Source: Planctomycetaceae bacterium
GTDB lineage: Bacteria; Planctomycetota; Planctomycetia; Planctomycetales; Planctomycetaceae
Direction: 5' to 3'
DNA length: 64,000 nucleotides
Assembly (NCBI GenBank): GCA_017795105.1
Contig: CP051247.1
Span: forward strand, 4,062,001-4,126,000
Shown: positions 55,062 through 64,000 of the stretch, piece after piece
How positions within the stretch are numbered: the stretch's first letter is position 1
Layout of the letters: the number at the start of each line of letters is the position of its first letter
Notes under the pieces: model-generated
The model's database searches: none
The model's input: the letters and a program-made list of their open reading frames with translations, nothing else
Told to the model about the DNA's origin: nothing
Position numbers and translations under genes: made by a program

Positions 55062-55160
55062 GGCCCGGTTTCCCTCAGCATGCTGAGGGGCGAGCCTGAT
55101 CGAACCATTGTAGAATTCAAGAGTTTCTGAAACGTCTTTTGACAACCGAAGAGTCCAGCC

Positions 55161-56681
55161 ATGGATAAATTGAAACCGGTTATTGAGCACCATTTCTGGA
55201 TCGTGTGCGGCATCGTGCTGATCCTGCCGCTGGTCGGATGGTGGCCTGCCGTGGGGCAGTTCAACACCGAACGCGAACAGAAAATCTCTGAGATCGAAAC
55301 GGCGTTCTCACAGGTCCCGAATGGACCTCAACCGAACGACTCCTGGAGTGTCGGCGTGAACAAGATCGCCGAAGTGACCGAAGAGAAGAATGCTCAGGAG
55401 CATTACGATCTCTGGCGTCGGCAGGAGAAAATGATGACCTGGCCGAACCGGATCAGTCGTGATCTGCGTCCGACCAGTTATATGGGCGAGATTCCGTCCA
55501 AGGCTCGTGTCATCTATCGCAACGGTTATCTGATCGATGTGACAAACCTCTGGAAGACAGTTGATCCATTCGATCCGGAAACCGGCGAGGGAACCGTGGT
55601 CTTTCCAGAAGCGGTTCTTCCCCGTGTGACCTTTGGCGATCTGCCTCCGACCACCGAAGAGGTTTGGGAAGCCCAGGAAGATCTGTGGCTGCTCCAGTCG
55701 CTGCTCAAGTCCATTCGTTCGGCCAACTCCGACGCCAACACACTCATCGATTCACTCGTGCGTAAAGTCAGTGTGCTGGAACTTGTTGGCGGTGAAGGAA
55801 ACTATCCCGATGCCGAGCCAGTCGCTTCTGATGAGTACGGCATGAGCGACGAATATGGGATGGACGAATACGCGGATCTCGGCATGGATCCGGGCATGGA
55901 TCCTTCGTTCGGTGAAGGCATGACCGCCGCTCCGACATCGGCTGCGTTTGACCCGTCCGACGAATTCGGCACCGAACAGGGCCGCTACATCGATTACGAA
56001 GAAGGCACCGTGTTCAAGAAGCGTGGCTTCTACATGGAAGCGGTGATCGAACATCAGCGACTGCCGGAACTTCTGGTCGAACTGACCAATGGCGACTGGC
56101 CGGTTTCGATTGTCCGAGTGCAGATGGCACAGTCCTCCGCGGCGAGCAGTCTGATGGGGCCTCAGGGGGGCTACGATAGCGAGTACAGCGGGGGCGGCAA
56201 TCCGTTCTCGGGAGAGATGATGGATGACCCTTCGCTCTACAACGACGGAGGATCGGGCTACGACGGTGGAACCGCCGCTCCCGGACTGGTCGGTGGCACT
56301 CCAGAGAATCTGGCTCTCGCGCAGGCCGCCACTTCAGGACCGTCTCTGGCGAACGTGGCGATCAGCGGGATGATTTACATTTACAATCCGGTCGAACCTC
56401 CTGCTGTAACCGCAGAGGATGCTCCGGCAACTCCAGAAGCTGCACCGGCGGCGACCGATGTGGCTGATCCGGCGACAACCAGCGACGCAACTGCGAACGG
56501 GGACGATGTTCCTCTGCCTCCAGCCGATGACCTCGACGCTCCAGAAATGGAAGCGCCGGAAGAACCCGGCCTGGAAACTCCGGAGACTCCTGCCGACGAT
56601 TTGACTCTGGAAACTCCAGACGAGACGCCGGTCCCCGAAACTCCGGAAACGGAAACCCCGGAAGCACCGGCGATCGAATAA
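55161..56681 (+). CDS. Membrane-anchored protein with acidic/proline tail (second gene of pilM unit)
   Basis: A 506-residue protein without a recognised family. It has a short cytoplasmic N-terminus, one span (residues 9-30, HHFWIVCGIVLILPLVGWWP), a region with helical and folded parts, a Gly/Met/Tyr/Asp-rich stretch near 225-265, a folded part with YMEAVIEHQRLPELLVELTN, and a last 90 residues built of Pro, Glu, Thr, Ala repeats (LETPETP type). The place after PilM suggests a PilO-like partner, and the RLPELLVELTNGDWPVSI segment could be a ferredoxin-like fold as in PilO. This is inference from gene order. Confidence 0.75.
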   Translation: MDKLKPVIEHHFWIVCGIVLILPLVGWWPAVGQFNTEREQKISEIETAFSQVPNGPQPNDSWSVGVNKIAEVTEEKNAQEHYDLWRRQEKMMTWPNRISRDLRPTSYMGEIPSKARVIYRNGYLIDVTNLWKTVDPFDPETGEGTVVFPEAVLPRVTFGDLPPTTEEVWEAQEDLWLLQSLLKSIRSANSDANTLIDSLVRKVSVLELVGGEGNYPDAEPVASDEYGMSDEYGMDEYADLGMDPGMDPSFGEGMTAAPTSAAFDPSDEFGTEQGRYIDYEEGTVFKKRGFYMEAVIEHQRLPELLVELTNGDWPVSIVRVQMAQSSAASSLMGPQGGYDSEYSGGGNPFSGEMMDDPSLYNDGGSGYDGGTAAPGLVGGTPENLALAQAATSGPSLANVAISGMIYIYNPVEPPAVTAEDAPATPEAAPAATDVADPATTSDATANGDDVPLPPADDLDAPEMEAPEEPGLETPETPADDLTLETPDETPVPETPETETPEAPAIE

Positions 56682-56754
56682 CCATCGAACGGGCATTACC
56701 ACAATTCACCGAACTCGATAGACAGGCGACTCACTTTTCCGGGAGTCGATCAAG

Positions 56755-58899
56755 ATGGCGAATATGAAAGCAGCATTCTCCGGCGACAACATCAAACGCT
56801 TCTTTTTGAAGCATACCGAAAAGCTGATTTTCGGCGTGGTTTGTCTCTTCGTCCTGCTAACCCTCGTCGGCACGCAGTGGTCGACGTTCCAGCGTACGCC
56901 GGCGGAACTGGAGCAGAACCTCCAGAGTGCCGAACGGATGATCGCGACCTCGGTCTGGACCGAAGAGGAGAAAGCCAAATTCCCTCCGGTTGAAGTCGAT
57001 GAAGAGGTGAACCAGATGCTGGCCGGAATTAATCCGAGCCCGTACTCACTGGGGACCGAAGTGATGTTCAATCCGACCGGACGGGATGACCCCCGCCGCG
57101 AACCGGAGTTTGTTGCCGTCGCGGATATCGTCGCCGAGTCGGGCCGTACGATTCTGGCTCAGAGCACCGATCCAATTCTTCCGGAAGAAGAAATGTCGAC
57201 CGAAGAGACCGCCGTCGCGGATGGGCCGGTGACTCCCGATGCTCCGGATGATCTTGGCCTCGATGACGTTGCCGATCGTTCGACCATCGCTCCTCAGGCG
57301 GGGGACGACATGATGGGCGAAGAGAACCCGTACGGTGCAGGCGGTTACTACGAGGAATACACCGTCAACGAATCCTATGACGACATGATCATGGAGGATT
57401 ACAGCGGCGAAGGGGGCGGAATGGGCATGGGCCTGCCGTCCAACGTGAAGGGCGTTCCAGTCCGGTACGTCTCCGTTCGCGGCGTGTTCAACCTTCGTCG
57501 GCAGGTGGTCAACTACAGTCGAGCCCTCAGTATTCCGGAAACGGAAGCCGAGCGACTTGTCGAGTTTCTCGATTTCAAGCTCGAACGGCAAAAGGCCGAT
57601 TCTCCGAAAGGCCCCTGGGATGGGGAATGGGAGCCGGTTGATGTCGAAGTTGCTCTGGATTACCTGAATCAAACGGTCGACTTTGACCCCGATGTTGTCT
57701 CGTCGGGCGTTCGGAATCCGGTGATCACGATGCCGCTTCCGGCTCGTCTGATCGGCGTCTGGCGAAACAAGGTCAATCATCCGAAGGTGAAGAACTTTGA
57801 ACTTTCACCGGAAGAGATCGAAGCCGAACAGGCACTGAATCGCAAGATTCTCGACGATATGGCCAAGAAGAATCAGAAGATCAAGCAGCTGGCCACGGCC
57901 AAAGGGTTCAACCGGGTGCAGGTGGACGTGACTCAGCTGCAGCAGGATTACCTGATGAATACCGACGCCCGTCAGTTGAACAAGACCTTCGGTGAAGAGT
58001 TCAAGGGCACGCCTGAGGAAGTTCGCATGAAGCTGATCGAGAAGATCAAAGCTCAGGTGACAGCCGCCGGAAACCTGGTTCTGTTCCGCTACATCGATTT
58101 CGATCTCGAAGCGGGCAAGTCGTACCGGTATCGGGTCAGCCTCGTGCTGCGAAACCCGAACTACGATCAGCCGATCGATCAGGTTGTGGAACCGTCGGTT
58201 GCGATGGGACAGATTCGCGAAACGCCGATGAGCGAAGCCAGTAACGTGGCTACGGTCTCTCCCGATTACGCCTACTTCGTTTCCCGTGTCTCGCCGCCGC
58301 GAGGCATCAACAACGAAATGGCCGACATGACGGTCTTCCAGTGGTACGAATCGGGAACGATGATCAAGAGTAACCTCACTATGGAACCTGGTGACTTCAT
58401 CGGAGGTTCGGCGAAGACGCACGTTCTCCGTCCGGCTGAGTTGAAGTATGAGCAGGAGAGTGTTGTCTTCAAGACCGACGATCTGATGGTCGACGCCCTT
58501 GTGATCGACAAGCTCGACTACAACCTGCACGGCGATCTGAAACTACCGAACACGCTGACGCGTGGTGATGTTGGCGTGACCGCGGAGGTTCTTGTGGTCG
58601 ATGCCGACGGCAAACTGAACGTGCTCGATCCGTTCTCGACCGCAGGTACGAAGAAGTCCTACGAAAACTACTACGTCGCTGAGAAGGGACCGTTCGACAA
58701 GATCAAGGATGCCGCGAACAAGCGGAATACCGAGATGAGCGAACTCGATGCTCTGCTGGGCGAAGGTTCCGGAATGGACTACGAGATGGAGATGATGATG
58801 GAAATGGACGCCGGAGCGTCCCGACTCCGTGGTCGTCGTCGAAACCCCAGCCGTCGCGGCGGAGCGATGAGTGGGTCGTCCTCCTCGGCCATGCCGTAA
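56755..58899 (+). CDS. Membrane-anchored hypothetical protein (third gene of pilM unit)
   Basis: A 714-residue protein of unknown family. One span lies at residues 22-42 (KLIFGVVCLFVLLTLVGTQW). The rest should be periplasmic: an acidic, Met/Gly/Tyr-rich low-complexity section at about 150-225, then mixed alpha/beta parts including VPVRYVSVRGVFNLRRQVVN and YRYRVSLVLRNPNYDQPIDQ, and a basic Arg/Ser tail. The topology is the same as in the gene before it. A bidirectional terminator follows. It may take the role of PilO/PilP-type alignment proteins in an unusual pilus or secretion machine. Confidence 0.75.
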   Translation: MANMKAAFSGDNIKRFFLKHTEKLIFGVVCLFVLLTLVGTQWSTFQRTPAELEQNLQSAERMIATSVWTEEEKAKFPPVEVDEEVNQMLAGINPSPYSLGTEVMFNPTGRDDPRREPEFVAVADIVAESGRTILAQSTDPILPEEEMSTEETAVADGPVTPDAPDDLGLDDVADRSTIAPQAGDDMMGEENPYGAGGYYEEYTVNESYDDMIMEDYSGEGGGMGMGLPSNVKGVPVRYVSVRGVFNLRRQVVNYSRALSIPETEAERLVEFLDFKLERQKADSPKGPWDGEWEPVDVEVALDYLNQTVDFDPDVVSSGVRNPVITMPLPARLIGVWRNKVNHPKVKNFELSPEEIEAEQALNRKILDDMAKKNQKIKQLATAKGFNRVQVDVTQLQQDYLMNTDARQLNKTFGEEFKGTPEEVRMKLIEKIKAQVTAAGNLVLFRYIDFDLEAGKSYRYRVSLVLRNPNYDQPIDQVVEPSVAMGQIRETPMSEASNVATVSPDYAYFVSRVSPPRGINNEMADMTVFQWYESGTMIKSNLTMEPGDFIGGSAKTHVLRPAELKYEQESVVFKTDDLMVDALVIDKLDYNLHGDLKLPNTLTRGDVGVTAEVLVVDADGKLNVLDPFSTAGTKKSYENYYVAEKGPFDKIKDAANKRNTEMSELDALLGEGSGMDYEMEMMMEMDAGASRLRGRRRNPSRRGGAMSGSSSSAMP

Positions 58900-58942
58900 T
58901 TGAGATTCGGGAAACGGACCCTATAGTCCGCTCCTGCTGAAT

Positions 58943-58985
58943 AAAAAAGAGCGACGCCCGGCTGGTCTGGCCGGGCGTCGTTTTT
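58943..58985. terminator. Bidirectional Rho-independent terminator
   Basis: The stem CGACGCCCGG/CCGGGCGTCG (58952-58961 and 58971-58980) is followed by TTTTT on the plus strand, and AAAAAA precedes it, so it also works for the leftward hflX gene. Confidence 0.85.
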
Positions 58986-59012
58986 CGTGGATCAGGAACA
59001 AACTCGACATCT

Positions 59013-60401
59013 TCACTCGGAAGGATGTGAGTACGTTTCTTCCAGTTCGTTGATCCGGTTGACCTGGATCTCGTGCTCACGCTCGAGCCGCTCGATGACC
59101 CCGTCTGGCAACCGACAACGGAACACCGCTTCAGAATCGGTGTAGGTTGTCTTCTCGATCTCGGTCAGTCGCCCCAGAATCGCCGGCAGCTTCCCATCGG
59201 CGACCGAAGCCGTGATGTCGACCGTGCTGAACTTGCGGCTCAGTTCGTCAATCACCGCCTGGCGCAATGTCGTCAGCCCCTCACCGGTGACTGCACTCAC
59301 GCTGATCGCATCGCGGAACTTATGCCGCACGATGTCGTACCAGCTGCGATCTTCGATCGGCTCAGTCGGGTGTCCGTCGGTATCGCCGAAGAACTGCTCG
59401 TGACCAGGAACCCGGTCGACTTTGTTGAGCACGAGAATCGTTCGCTTCTTCCCGGCTCCAATTTCTTCGAGCACGGACTCGACGGTCTCAATGTGCTTCA
59501 TCGCGTCCGGATTACTGGCATCGACGACGTGTAGCAGCAGATCGGCCTGCAGCGCTTCTTCCAGGGTCGACTTGAAGGAGGCCACCAGATGGTGAGGCAG
59601 ATCCCGCACGAATCCGACGGTATCGCTCAGCAGGATGTCGCCCCACTTGGGGATACTCCATCGCCGCGTCTTGGTATCGAGCGTGGCGAACAGCTGGTTG
59701 GCGATGTAGACCTCGGAACCGGTCAGCGCCTGCATCAGCGTACTCTTGCCGGCGTTGGTGTAGCCGACGAGGGAAACGGTGAAGTGCTCGTTGCGGGAAG
59801 CGACGAGTCGCTCGCGACGTTTCTCGACGCTTTCCAGCTTCTTTCGCAGTTCCGACACTCGCTTGTCGAGCATTCGACGGTCGAGTTCGAGCTGCTTTTC
59901 CCCCGGACCACGCCCGCTGCCAATTCCCCCCTCGATACGTTCAAGGTGGGTCCACATCCGCTTCAATCGCGGACGTATGTAGAGCAGCTGGGCGAGTTCG
60001 ACCTGCAACTTGGCCTCGTACGTTCGCGCATGCGTGGCGAAGATATCGAGAATTACCTCGCTGCGATCGACCACAATCGACTTGACCGCGGCTTCGATGT
60101 TCTTCCCCTGTGAGGGCGACAGACTGTTATCGAAGATGGCCAGCTCGGCGTCGTTCCGCTCCATGAGCAGTCGAAGCTCTTCGATCTTGCCCTTGCCGAG
60201 GAATGTGGCGGGATCGGGAGAATCGCGGAGCTGCACGAGGCGTCCGACGATTTCGCAGCCAGCCGTCTCGGCCAGACCGGCCAACTCATCCAGAGCATGT
60301 TCTTTCTGAGCGGCAGAGATCCCAGGTTCAAACAGGCCAACGAGCACTGCTCGCCGGGCCTGGACTTTCAATGTGTCCCGTAATGGTTGACTCAAATTCA
60401 T
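59013..60401 (-). CDS. hflX: GTPase HflX
   Basis: A 462-residue ribosome-associated GTPase. The N-terminal domain carries FLGKGKIEELRLL and DNSLSPSQGKNIEAA, then the GGIGSGRGPGEKQLELDRR linker. The G domain has G1 in VSLVGYTNAGKSTLMQAL, G3 in LLSDTVGFVRDLPHHLV and G4 in LVLNKVDRV. It is expected to split stalled ribosomes. It converges with the pilM unit at a shared terminator. The start at 60399-60401 gives family-typical length. Confidence 0.96.
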   Translation of the reverse strand: MNLSQPLRDTLKVQARRAVLVGLFEPGISAAQKEHALDELAGLAETAGCEIVGRLVQLRDSPDPATFLGKGKIEELRLLMERNDAELAIFDNSLSPSQGKNIEAAVKSIVVDRSEVILDIFATHARTYEAKLQVELAQLLYIRPRLKRMWTHLERIEGGIGSGRGPGEKQLELDRRMLDKRVSELRKKLESVEKRRERLVASRNEHFTVSLVGYTNAGKSTLMQALTGSEVYIANQLFATLDTKTRRWSIPKWGDILLSDTVGFVRDLPHHLVASFKSTLEEALQADLLLHVVDASNPDAMKHIETVESVLEEIGAGKKRTILVLNKVDRVPGHEQFFGDTDGHPTEPIEDRSWYDIVRHKFRDAISVSAVTGEGLTTLRQAVIDELSRKFSTVDITASVADGKLPAILGRLTEIEKTTYTDSEAVFRCRLPDGVIERLEREHEIQVNRINELEETYSHPSE

Positions 60402-60638
60402 TCCCTTCAGGAATGCTCGTATTTCATAGAAGAACGCGGCAATCGAGCAGGAATCTGAGAAGACGAACGCCCCTCAAACTCCAACCTCCATTGTAAGCCC
60501 GGAACGTACCGGGACAATTCGCGACCACGAAATTTAGACGAGCGGAATCATCGGGAACGAATCTCCTCTGGACAGACGGTAAGTGAAACGGGGCTTGTTG
60601 TGGTACGAGAGACACGCGTAGCGGGAGAAGGTTCGCGA

Positions 60639-61115
60639 TTAATCTGCGAGCTCGATCCGCACGGCTCGAACTTCCGGCCGCGATTCACTGATAACCACTC
60701 GACACACATCACCCGGTTGGAGCTCAGGTGATACGCCGCATAGCATCGCGTATGCACCGGGCACCACCTCCACCAGTAAACCCGGATCACCTCCACACCG
60801 ATCTGCACATTCAACGTTTCGAATGACCGTCGCCTCATGCTTCAGCCCAGCATCAAGCCGTCCAGTTGGCCACGGATCGGGATGAACCTGACGTGTTGAG
60901 ATGCTCATTTCGCCGGTTTCGGCAATCGCTAGAACTCGAACCGTCAATCGATCTCCGACAGCACAAAATTGCTCCGTGGTATTGAACGCGGCAATCCACG
61001 ACGTCTCCGGAATGGGCAATAACATTCGTCGTCCGGCATCGTCACGACAAAAGGCACCGAAGACTCTTGGTTCCTCCACTTCAACTTCAATGATGTCGCC
61101 AGCTTTGATTTCCAT
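60639..61115 (-). CDS. Small protein with S1/OB-fold-like segments
   Basis: A 158-residue protein. The N-terminus MEIKAGDIIEVEVEEPRVFG, a LTVRVLAIAETGEMSISTRQ segment and LQPGDVCRVVISESRPEVRA look like repeated OB-fold/S1-type strands, so nucleic acid binding is possible. No exact family is recognised. The ATG at 61113-61115 lies 16 bases after the stop of the exonuclease-family gene, so the two are probably cotranscribed. The upstream 18 codons in frame were rejected as they overlap that gene. Confidence 0.6.
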   Translation of the reverse strand: MEIKAGDIIEVEVEEPRVFGAFCRDDAGRRMLLPIPETSWIAAFNTTEQFCAVGDRLTVRVLAIAETGEMSISTRQVHPDPWPTGRLDAGLKHEATVIRNVECADRCGGDPGLLVEVVPGAYAMLCGVSPELQPGDVCRVVISESRPEVRAVRIELAD

Positions 61116-61131
61116 GCGTCGGCAATCATAC

Positions 61132-61992
61132 CTATCGACCAAATACCGCCAGCTGCGGCAGGTGATCACTCAATGCATACGAAGCCGGGTCATCCACATT
61201 TACGCGGAATGCTCCCTCGAACAGGGGACGTGATTCAAGAATCTGTTTCGCGATTGGGCCGGCGGCCATCACGTAATCGATGCGATACTCCGGGCGGTCG
61301 GCTTTGATGGTCAGCCCTTCTCCAGTCCCGACTTCCGCAAACGTATCGACCCAGCCGGCGTCGAGCCAAAGTTTGTACTCTTCGGTATCAGGGCCATGAT
61401 TCAGATCGCCGATCAGCAGCATCGAACGCCCTGCATCGAGGTCTGGCTGCATCGACTTCAGCATGGCGGGGATTTCTTTGAGCCGCACGGTTGGATCCGG
61501 TACGGGATAGAGATGAGCCGAATGGACAATCAGCGGCTCGCCATTTGGGAGTTGCACCATGCCGCGTCCCCAATGGCGGGTAAACAGATCCTTCGGGCGT
61601 TCATAGCCGAGCGGAGCGTTCGCAGATTCAGTGATCTCGAATTTGCTCAGCAGCGTGCCTGGCCAGTTCCCGCCACTCGGAAAGCGAACGTGATTCATCC
61701 CGAGATACCCGGCCACCTCTTTCACGATCTCTTCGCTCGGCGATTCCGAAAAGTTGATGATGTCCGGCTCGTACAACGCCAACTCCATCGCGAGCCGCCG
61801 TGCCATCTGCCCCTGCTTCACGGCCTTCTTCGCCAGCGGCCGATCATCCGGCCAGCCCTTGCAGACGTAAACGTTGTAAGCGATCACCCGCAACGACTGC
61901 GGCTGTCCGTCTTTCCCAAACACGGGCAACGTCGCGGCCGAGATCCCGGCTGCTCCCAGAGCGGTACAGAACTGACGTCGAGAGAGATTCAT
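61132..61992 (-). CDS. Endonuclease/exonuclease/phosphatase family protein, Tat-exported
   Basis: A 286-residue protein with a twin-arginine signal (NLSRRQFCTALGAAGISAAT) and the EEP fold: LRVIAYNVYVCKGWPDDR, EPDIINFSESPSEE, PLIVHSAHLYPVPD, SMLLIGDLNHGPDTEEYKL, IDYVMAAG and YALSDHLPQLA. The final Asp-His pair and the GDLNH motif are the catalytic and metal residues. Being exported, it may act on phosphoesters or lipids rather than on cellular DNA. The ATG at 61990-61992 follows AAGGAG. Confidence 0.87.
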   Translation of the reverse strand: MNLSRRQFCTALGAAGISAATLPVFGKDGQPQSLRVIAYNVYVCKGWPDDRPLAKKAVKQGQMARRLAMELALYEPDIINFSESPSEEIVKEVAGYLGMNHVRFPSGGNWPGTLLSKFEITESANAPLGYERPKDLFTRHWGRGMVQLPNGEPLIVHSAHLYPVPDPTVRLKEIPAMLKSMQPDLDAGRSMLLIGDLNHGPDTEEYKLWLDAGWVDTFAEVGTGEGLTIKADRPEYRIDYVMAAGPIAKQILESRPLFEGAFRVNVDDPASYALSDHLPQLAVFGR

Positions 61993-62196
61993 GAGAGGCT
62001 CCTTCACGGTAGGGGATGGTCTCGCCGATTGTCTCACGATCCGACACCGGAGTCTATCGACGGACCTCGCTTCAGAATGCGTGTCTTCAGGGGACGACTC
62101 TCATTCGCTTGTCACGAAGAATCATCTCGCCCAAGATACATCAGCTGCTCTCCTGCCGAAACAATCCCCGCTTCAACTCGCCGGCAAGGTTCTCAC

Positions 62197-63204
62197 ATGT
62201 CGATTCATCCGCCCACGATTGCCGATGTTCATGCGGCTCTCCCCATCCTCCGGCGTCATCTTTCGCCCGTGCCGCTTATTCGTTCGTGGCGGCTGGAGCA
62301 GGAACTGGGGTTGCCTCCCCATCGGCGGGTCTGGCTGAAGGATTATGGCTGGACGCCGGTCGGATCCTTCAAGCTGATGGGGGCGCTGAACTGGATGGCG
62401 GCAAATGCGGAGCGGATCGGCGATCGGCCCGTCGCGGCTCATTCGTCGGGGAACTTCGCGTCGGGAATTTCGTTCGCCGGCTCGCGATATGGCAAGCGGG
62501 TCATCGTTGTGATGCCCGATACGGCTCCCAGGGTGAAGTTCGATCGCACTCGTTCCTTTGGAGCCGAGGTCCGCACGTATAACATCGCCACCGATCACGA
62601 AACCGGCGAGCGCGACCGGCTGACACGACAGATCGCCGAGGAAGAACAGGCGATTCAGGCCTCGCCGTACGATGATCCTTACGTCATCGCTGGTAACGGC
62701 GTCGGCGGCCTGGAGATCGTCGATGAACTGCGGCGACAGGAACGAACACTGTCGCACTTCCTCTGCCCGGTCAGCGGCGGTGGACTCATGGCGGGTCTGG
62801 CTCTGGCGATTGCCGACGGCTGCCCCGATGCAGCCATCATCGGCGTCGAACCCTCGGAAGCCGACGACTTCAATCGCTCTCTCGCAGCCGGGGAGCGCGT
62901 CCGGCTCGATCGCCCGAAGAGCATCTGCGACGGCCTCCTCTCCTACGATGTCGGCGAATACAATTGGCCCATTCTCAAGCAGCACGTCACAACCGCCTGC
63001 ACCGTTCCCGATGAAGAAACCTGCCAGGCGATGCGCTGGCTCTACGAAGCCCACGGTCTGAGAACCGAACCCTCCGGTGCGATCGCCGTTGCCGCCGCGT
63101 TGAAGGGGAAGGTGTCGCTGGAAGGTGACGGAGATGTGGTGCTGGTCATCAGCGGGAGGAATGTGGACGAGGATGCGTTTCGCGGGTGGATCGGGGAAGC
63201 GTGA
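62197..63204 (+). CDS. PLP-dependent threonine/serine dehydratase-like enzyme
   Basis: A 335-residue fold-type II enzyme. The cofactor lysine is in YGWTPVGSFKLMGALNWM, the phosphate/asparagine loop in AHSSGNFASGISFAG, and the glycine loop in CPVSGGGLMAGLALAIADG. The pattern agrees with threonine ammonia-lyase or serine racemase/dehydratase without an ACT regulatory domain. The ATG at 62197 has AAGG at 9 bases; the frame stays open far upstream but overlaps the opposite exonuclease-family gene. A repeat element follows the stop. Confidence 0.87.
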   Translation: MSIHPPTIADVHAALPILRRHLSPVPLIRSWRLEQELGLPPHRRVWLKDYGWTPVGSFKLMGALNWMAANAERIGDRPVAAHSSGNFASGISFAGSRYGKRVIVVMPDTAPRVKFDRTRSFGAEVRTYNIATDHETGERDRLTRQIAEEEQAIQASPYDDPYVIAGNGVGGLEIVDELRRQERTLSHFLCPVSGGGLMAGLALAIADGCPDAAIIGVEPSEADDFNRSLAAGERVRLDRPKSICDGLLSYDVGEYNWPILKQHVTTACTVPDEETCQAMRWLYEAHGLRTEPSGAIAVAAALKGKVSLEGDGDVVLVISGRNVDEDAFRGWIGEA

Positions 63205-63235
63205 GACCACTCGATTCCATCGATGAAGACAACAG

Positions 63236-63421
63236 GGATGGTCCGGAGGTTTTACCTCCGGATTGCGAAGCAACAAGCAGTCGGGCGACCATCGTTCAGC
63301 AAATCGGAAGCGGTGGTGGAGTTATTCAGCCGTCCCCAATCGCGGAGTTCTCCGGCAGTGCAGAAGCGAACGGCAGACTGCTTGTGACTGCGTCACCCGG
63401 AGGTAAACCTCCGGGCCATCC
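63236..63421 (+). repeat. Two-hairpin intergenic repeat, TCCGGAGGT type (complete, 186 bp)
   Basis: Left: GGATGG, hairpin TCCGGAGGT/ACCTCCGGA (63242-63250, 63254-63262), TTGC-GAA-GCAA, then CAAGCAGTC. Right: GACTGCTTG, GTGAC-TGC-GTCAC, hairpin CCCGGAGGT/ACCTCCGGG and CCATCC. It is the clearest complete element: inner arms CAAGCAGTC/GACTGCTTG also pair with each other. Confidence 0.9.
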
Positions 63422-63481
63422 ATTCGAGGGAACGCACCTCGTGATTGCCAATCAGCTCAACTCGGGTAGATCGACTCAACT

Positions 63482-64000
63482 ATGAAAGTATGCATCATCG
63501 GAGCCTCCGGGAAACTGGGGCGATACATGGTTCAGCATTGTCTGGATCGGGGCTACGAGGTGGTCGGGGTCTGTCGGCCGAAGAGTGTCGAGAAGCTGGA
63601 AGCGTTTCGGGATCAGATCCGGATTGAACCGGGGGCCACGAATGATCGCGATGTCATCCGACGAGCCGTGGCGGGCTGCGAGGGTGTGCTGACGGTGCTC
63701 GTGCCGTGGGGTGTGAACGACTATGCGTCCGGGACTGCTCAGGCGGTGCTCGATTACGCCGAGCCGGACGCCCGGCTCATCTTTTCCTGCGGCTGGCACA
63801 TTTCGAAGGACGGCCAGGACATCTATTCGCGGAAGTTTCTGATGCTGCTGAAAGTCGCCGGCTGGATCGCCCGGACGTTGCGGCTGGTCGACATCGACAA
63901 TCAGGTCGAAGCCTGCCGCCGGATCTTTGCCAGTCCCCTCCAGTGGACCGTCGTTCGCGGCAGCGAACTTGAGGAAGGCGAGAGCGAAGGCCTGCCCGTC
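63482..64000 (+). CDS. NAD(P)-binding (NmrA/SDR-type) protein, 3' end outside window
   Basis: The 173 codons present encode a Rossmann-fold protein starting KVCIIGASGKLGRYMVQHCL with the G-x2-G-x2-G nucleotide motif, then a VVGVCRPKSVEKLE turn, VLTVLVPWGVNDYASGTAQA, LIFSCGWHISKDGQDIYS and WTVVRGSELEEGE, as in atypical short-chain dehydrogenases that act as epimerases or NAD(P)H-binding proteins. The catalytic Tyr-x3-Lys may be replaced or lie in FSCGWHISKDG; it is not evident. The gene begins 60 bases after a repeat element and runs off the window. Confidence 0.8.
   Translation, partial: MKVCIIGASGKLGRYMVQHCLDRGYEVVGVCRPKSVEKLEAFRDQIRIEPGATNDRDVIRRAVAGCEGVLTVLVPWGVNDYASGTAQAVLDYAEPDARLIFSCGWHISKDGQDIYSRKFLMLLKVAGWIARTLRLVDIDNQVEACRRIFASPLQWTVVRGSELEEGESEGLPV

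Noticed and set aside
61396..62196. Upstream open frame in phase with the threonine-dehydratase-like gene
   Set aside because: It lies opposite the Tat-exported exonuclease-family gene and has no domain similarity; the enzyme starts at 62197.

Overview
The window looks like chromosomal DNA from a member of the Planctomycetota, most like the Planctomycetaceae group (Gimesia / Rubinisphaera / Planctopirus relatives). This rests on gene content: a planctomycete-type bacterial microcompartment (BMC) locus for L-fucose/L-rhamnose degradation, a DUF1559-type protein, Tat-exported Gfo/Idh/MocA and TIM-barrel proteins, a PilM-like operon whose two followers are unfamiliar, and very low coding overlap with repeat-rich spacers. 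No rRNA, tRNA, CRISPR array, insertion sequence or prophage was seen.

Layout. 1-3.7 kb: an ECF sigma factor with a probable anti-sigma partner that runs off the left edge, then panC and lgt. 3.8-13.9 kb: a minus-strand flagellar rod/ring/hook-junction operon in transcription order flgF-flgG-flgA-flgH-flgI-flgJ(N)-flgN-flgK-flgL. 14-19.9 kb: accessory genes, including an orphan gene inside a pair of inverted hairpin repeats, a universal stress protein, a Tat-exported oxidoreductase and a 60-residue cysteine-rich (Arg-Ser-Cys repeat) peptide with its own terminator. 20-26 kb: xylulokinase, two adjacent ClpP peptidases, a lipoprotein and a CorC/HlyC-type CBS protein. 26.5-30.5 kb: membrane proteins and a lone MoxR ATPase.

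30.9-41.5 kb: the BMC locus, one minus-strand gene string led by a DeoR-type regulator with a recognisable promoter: PduL phosphotransacylase, two BMC-H hexamers, an AckA-family kinase, BMC-P, a membrane protein, CoA-acylating aldehyde dehydrogenase, BMC-P, an RpiB-like protein, BMC-P, class II aldolase and a malate/lactate-type dehydrogenase. The enzymes make a complete route: sugar-1-phosphate to DHAP plus lactaldehyde, then lactyl-CoA, lactyl-phosphate and lactate, with NADH and CoA recycling. Four of the proteins carry a similar short amphipathic helix expected to target cargo to the shell.

41.6-52.6 kb: a DUF2079 membrane protein, MarR regulator, WD40 protein, methyltransferase, TIM-barrel protein, membrane P-loop ATPase, esterase and a two-domain ThiE. 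52.7-58.9 kb: a three-gene pilM-like operon with a palindrome sitting inside its promoter. 59-64 kb: hflX, an OB-fold-like small protein, an exonuclease-family protein, a threonine-dehydratase-like enzyme and a truncated NAD(P)-binding protein.

The most unusual signal is in the spacers. More than fifteen intergenic elements share one design: terminal TGGC/GCCA ends, a perfect terminal hairpin, then a second small hairpin with a 3-nt loop, and often a CAAGAGGC/GCCTCTTG box. The sequence of the terminal hairpin changes from element to element, but its two copies within one element usually change together. Several of these elements lie between consecutive genes of the BMC operon.
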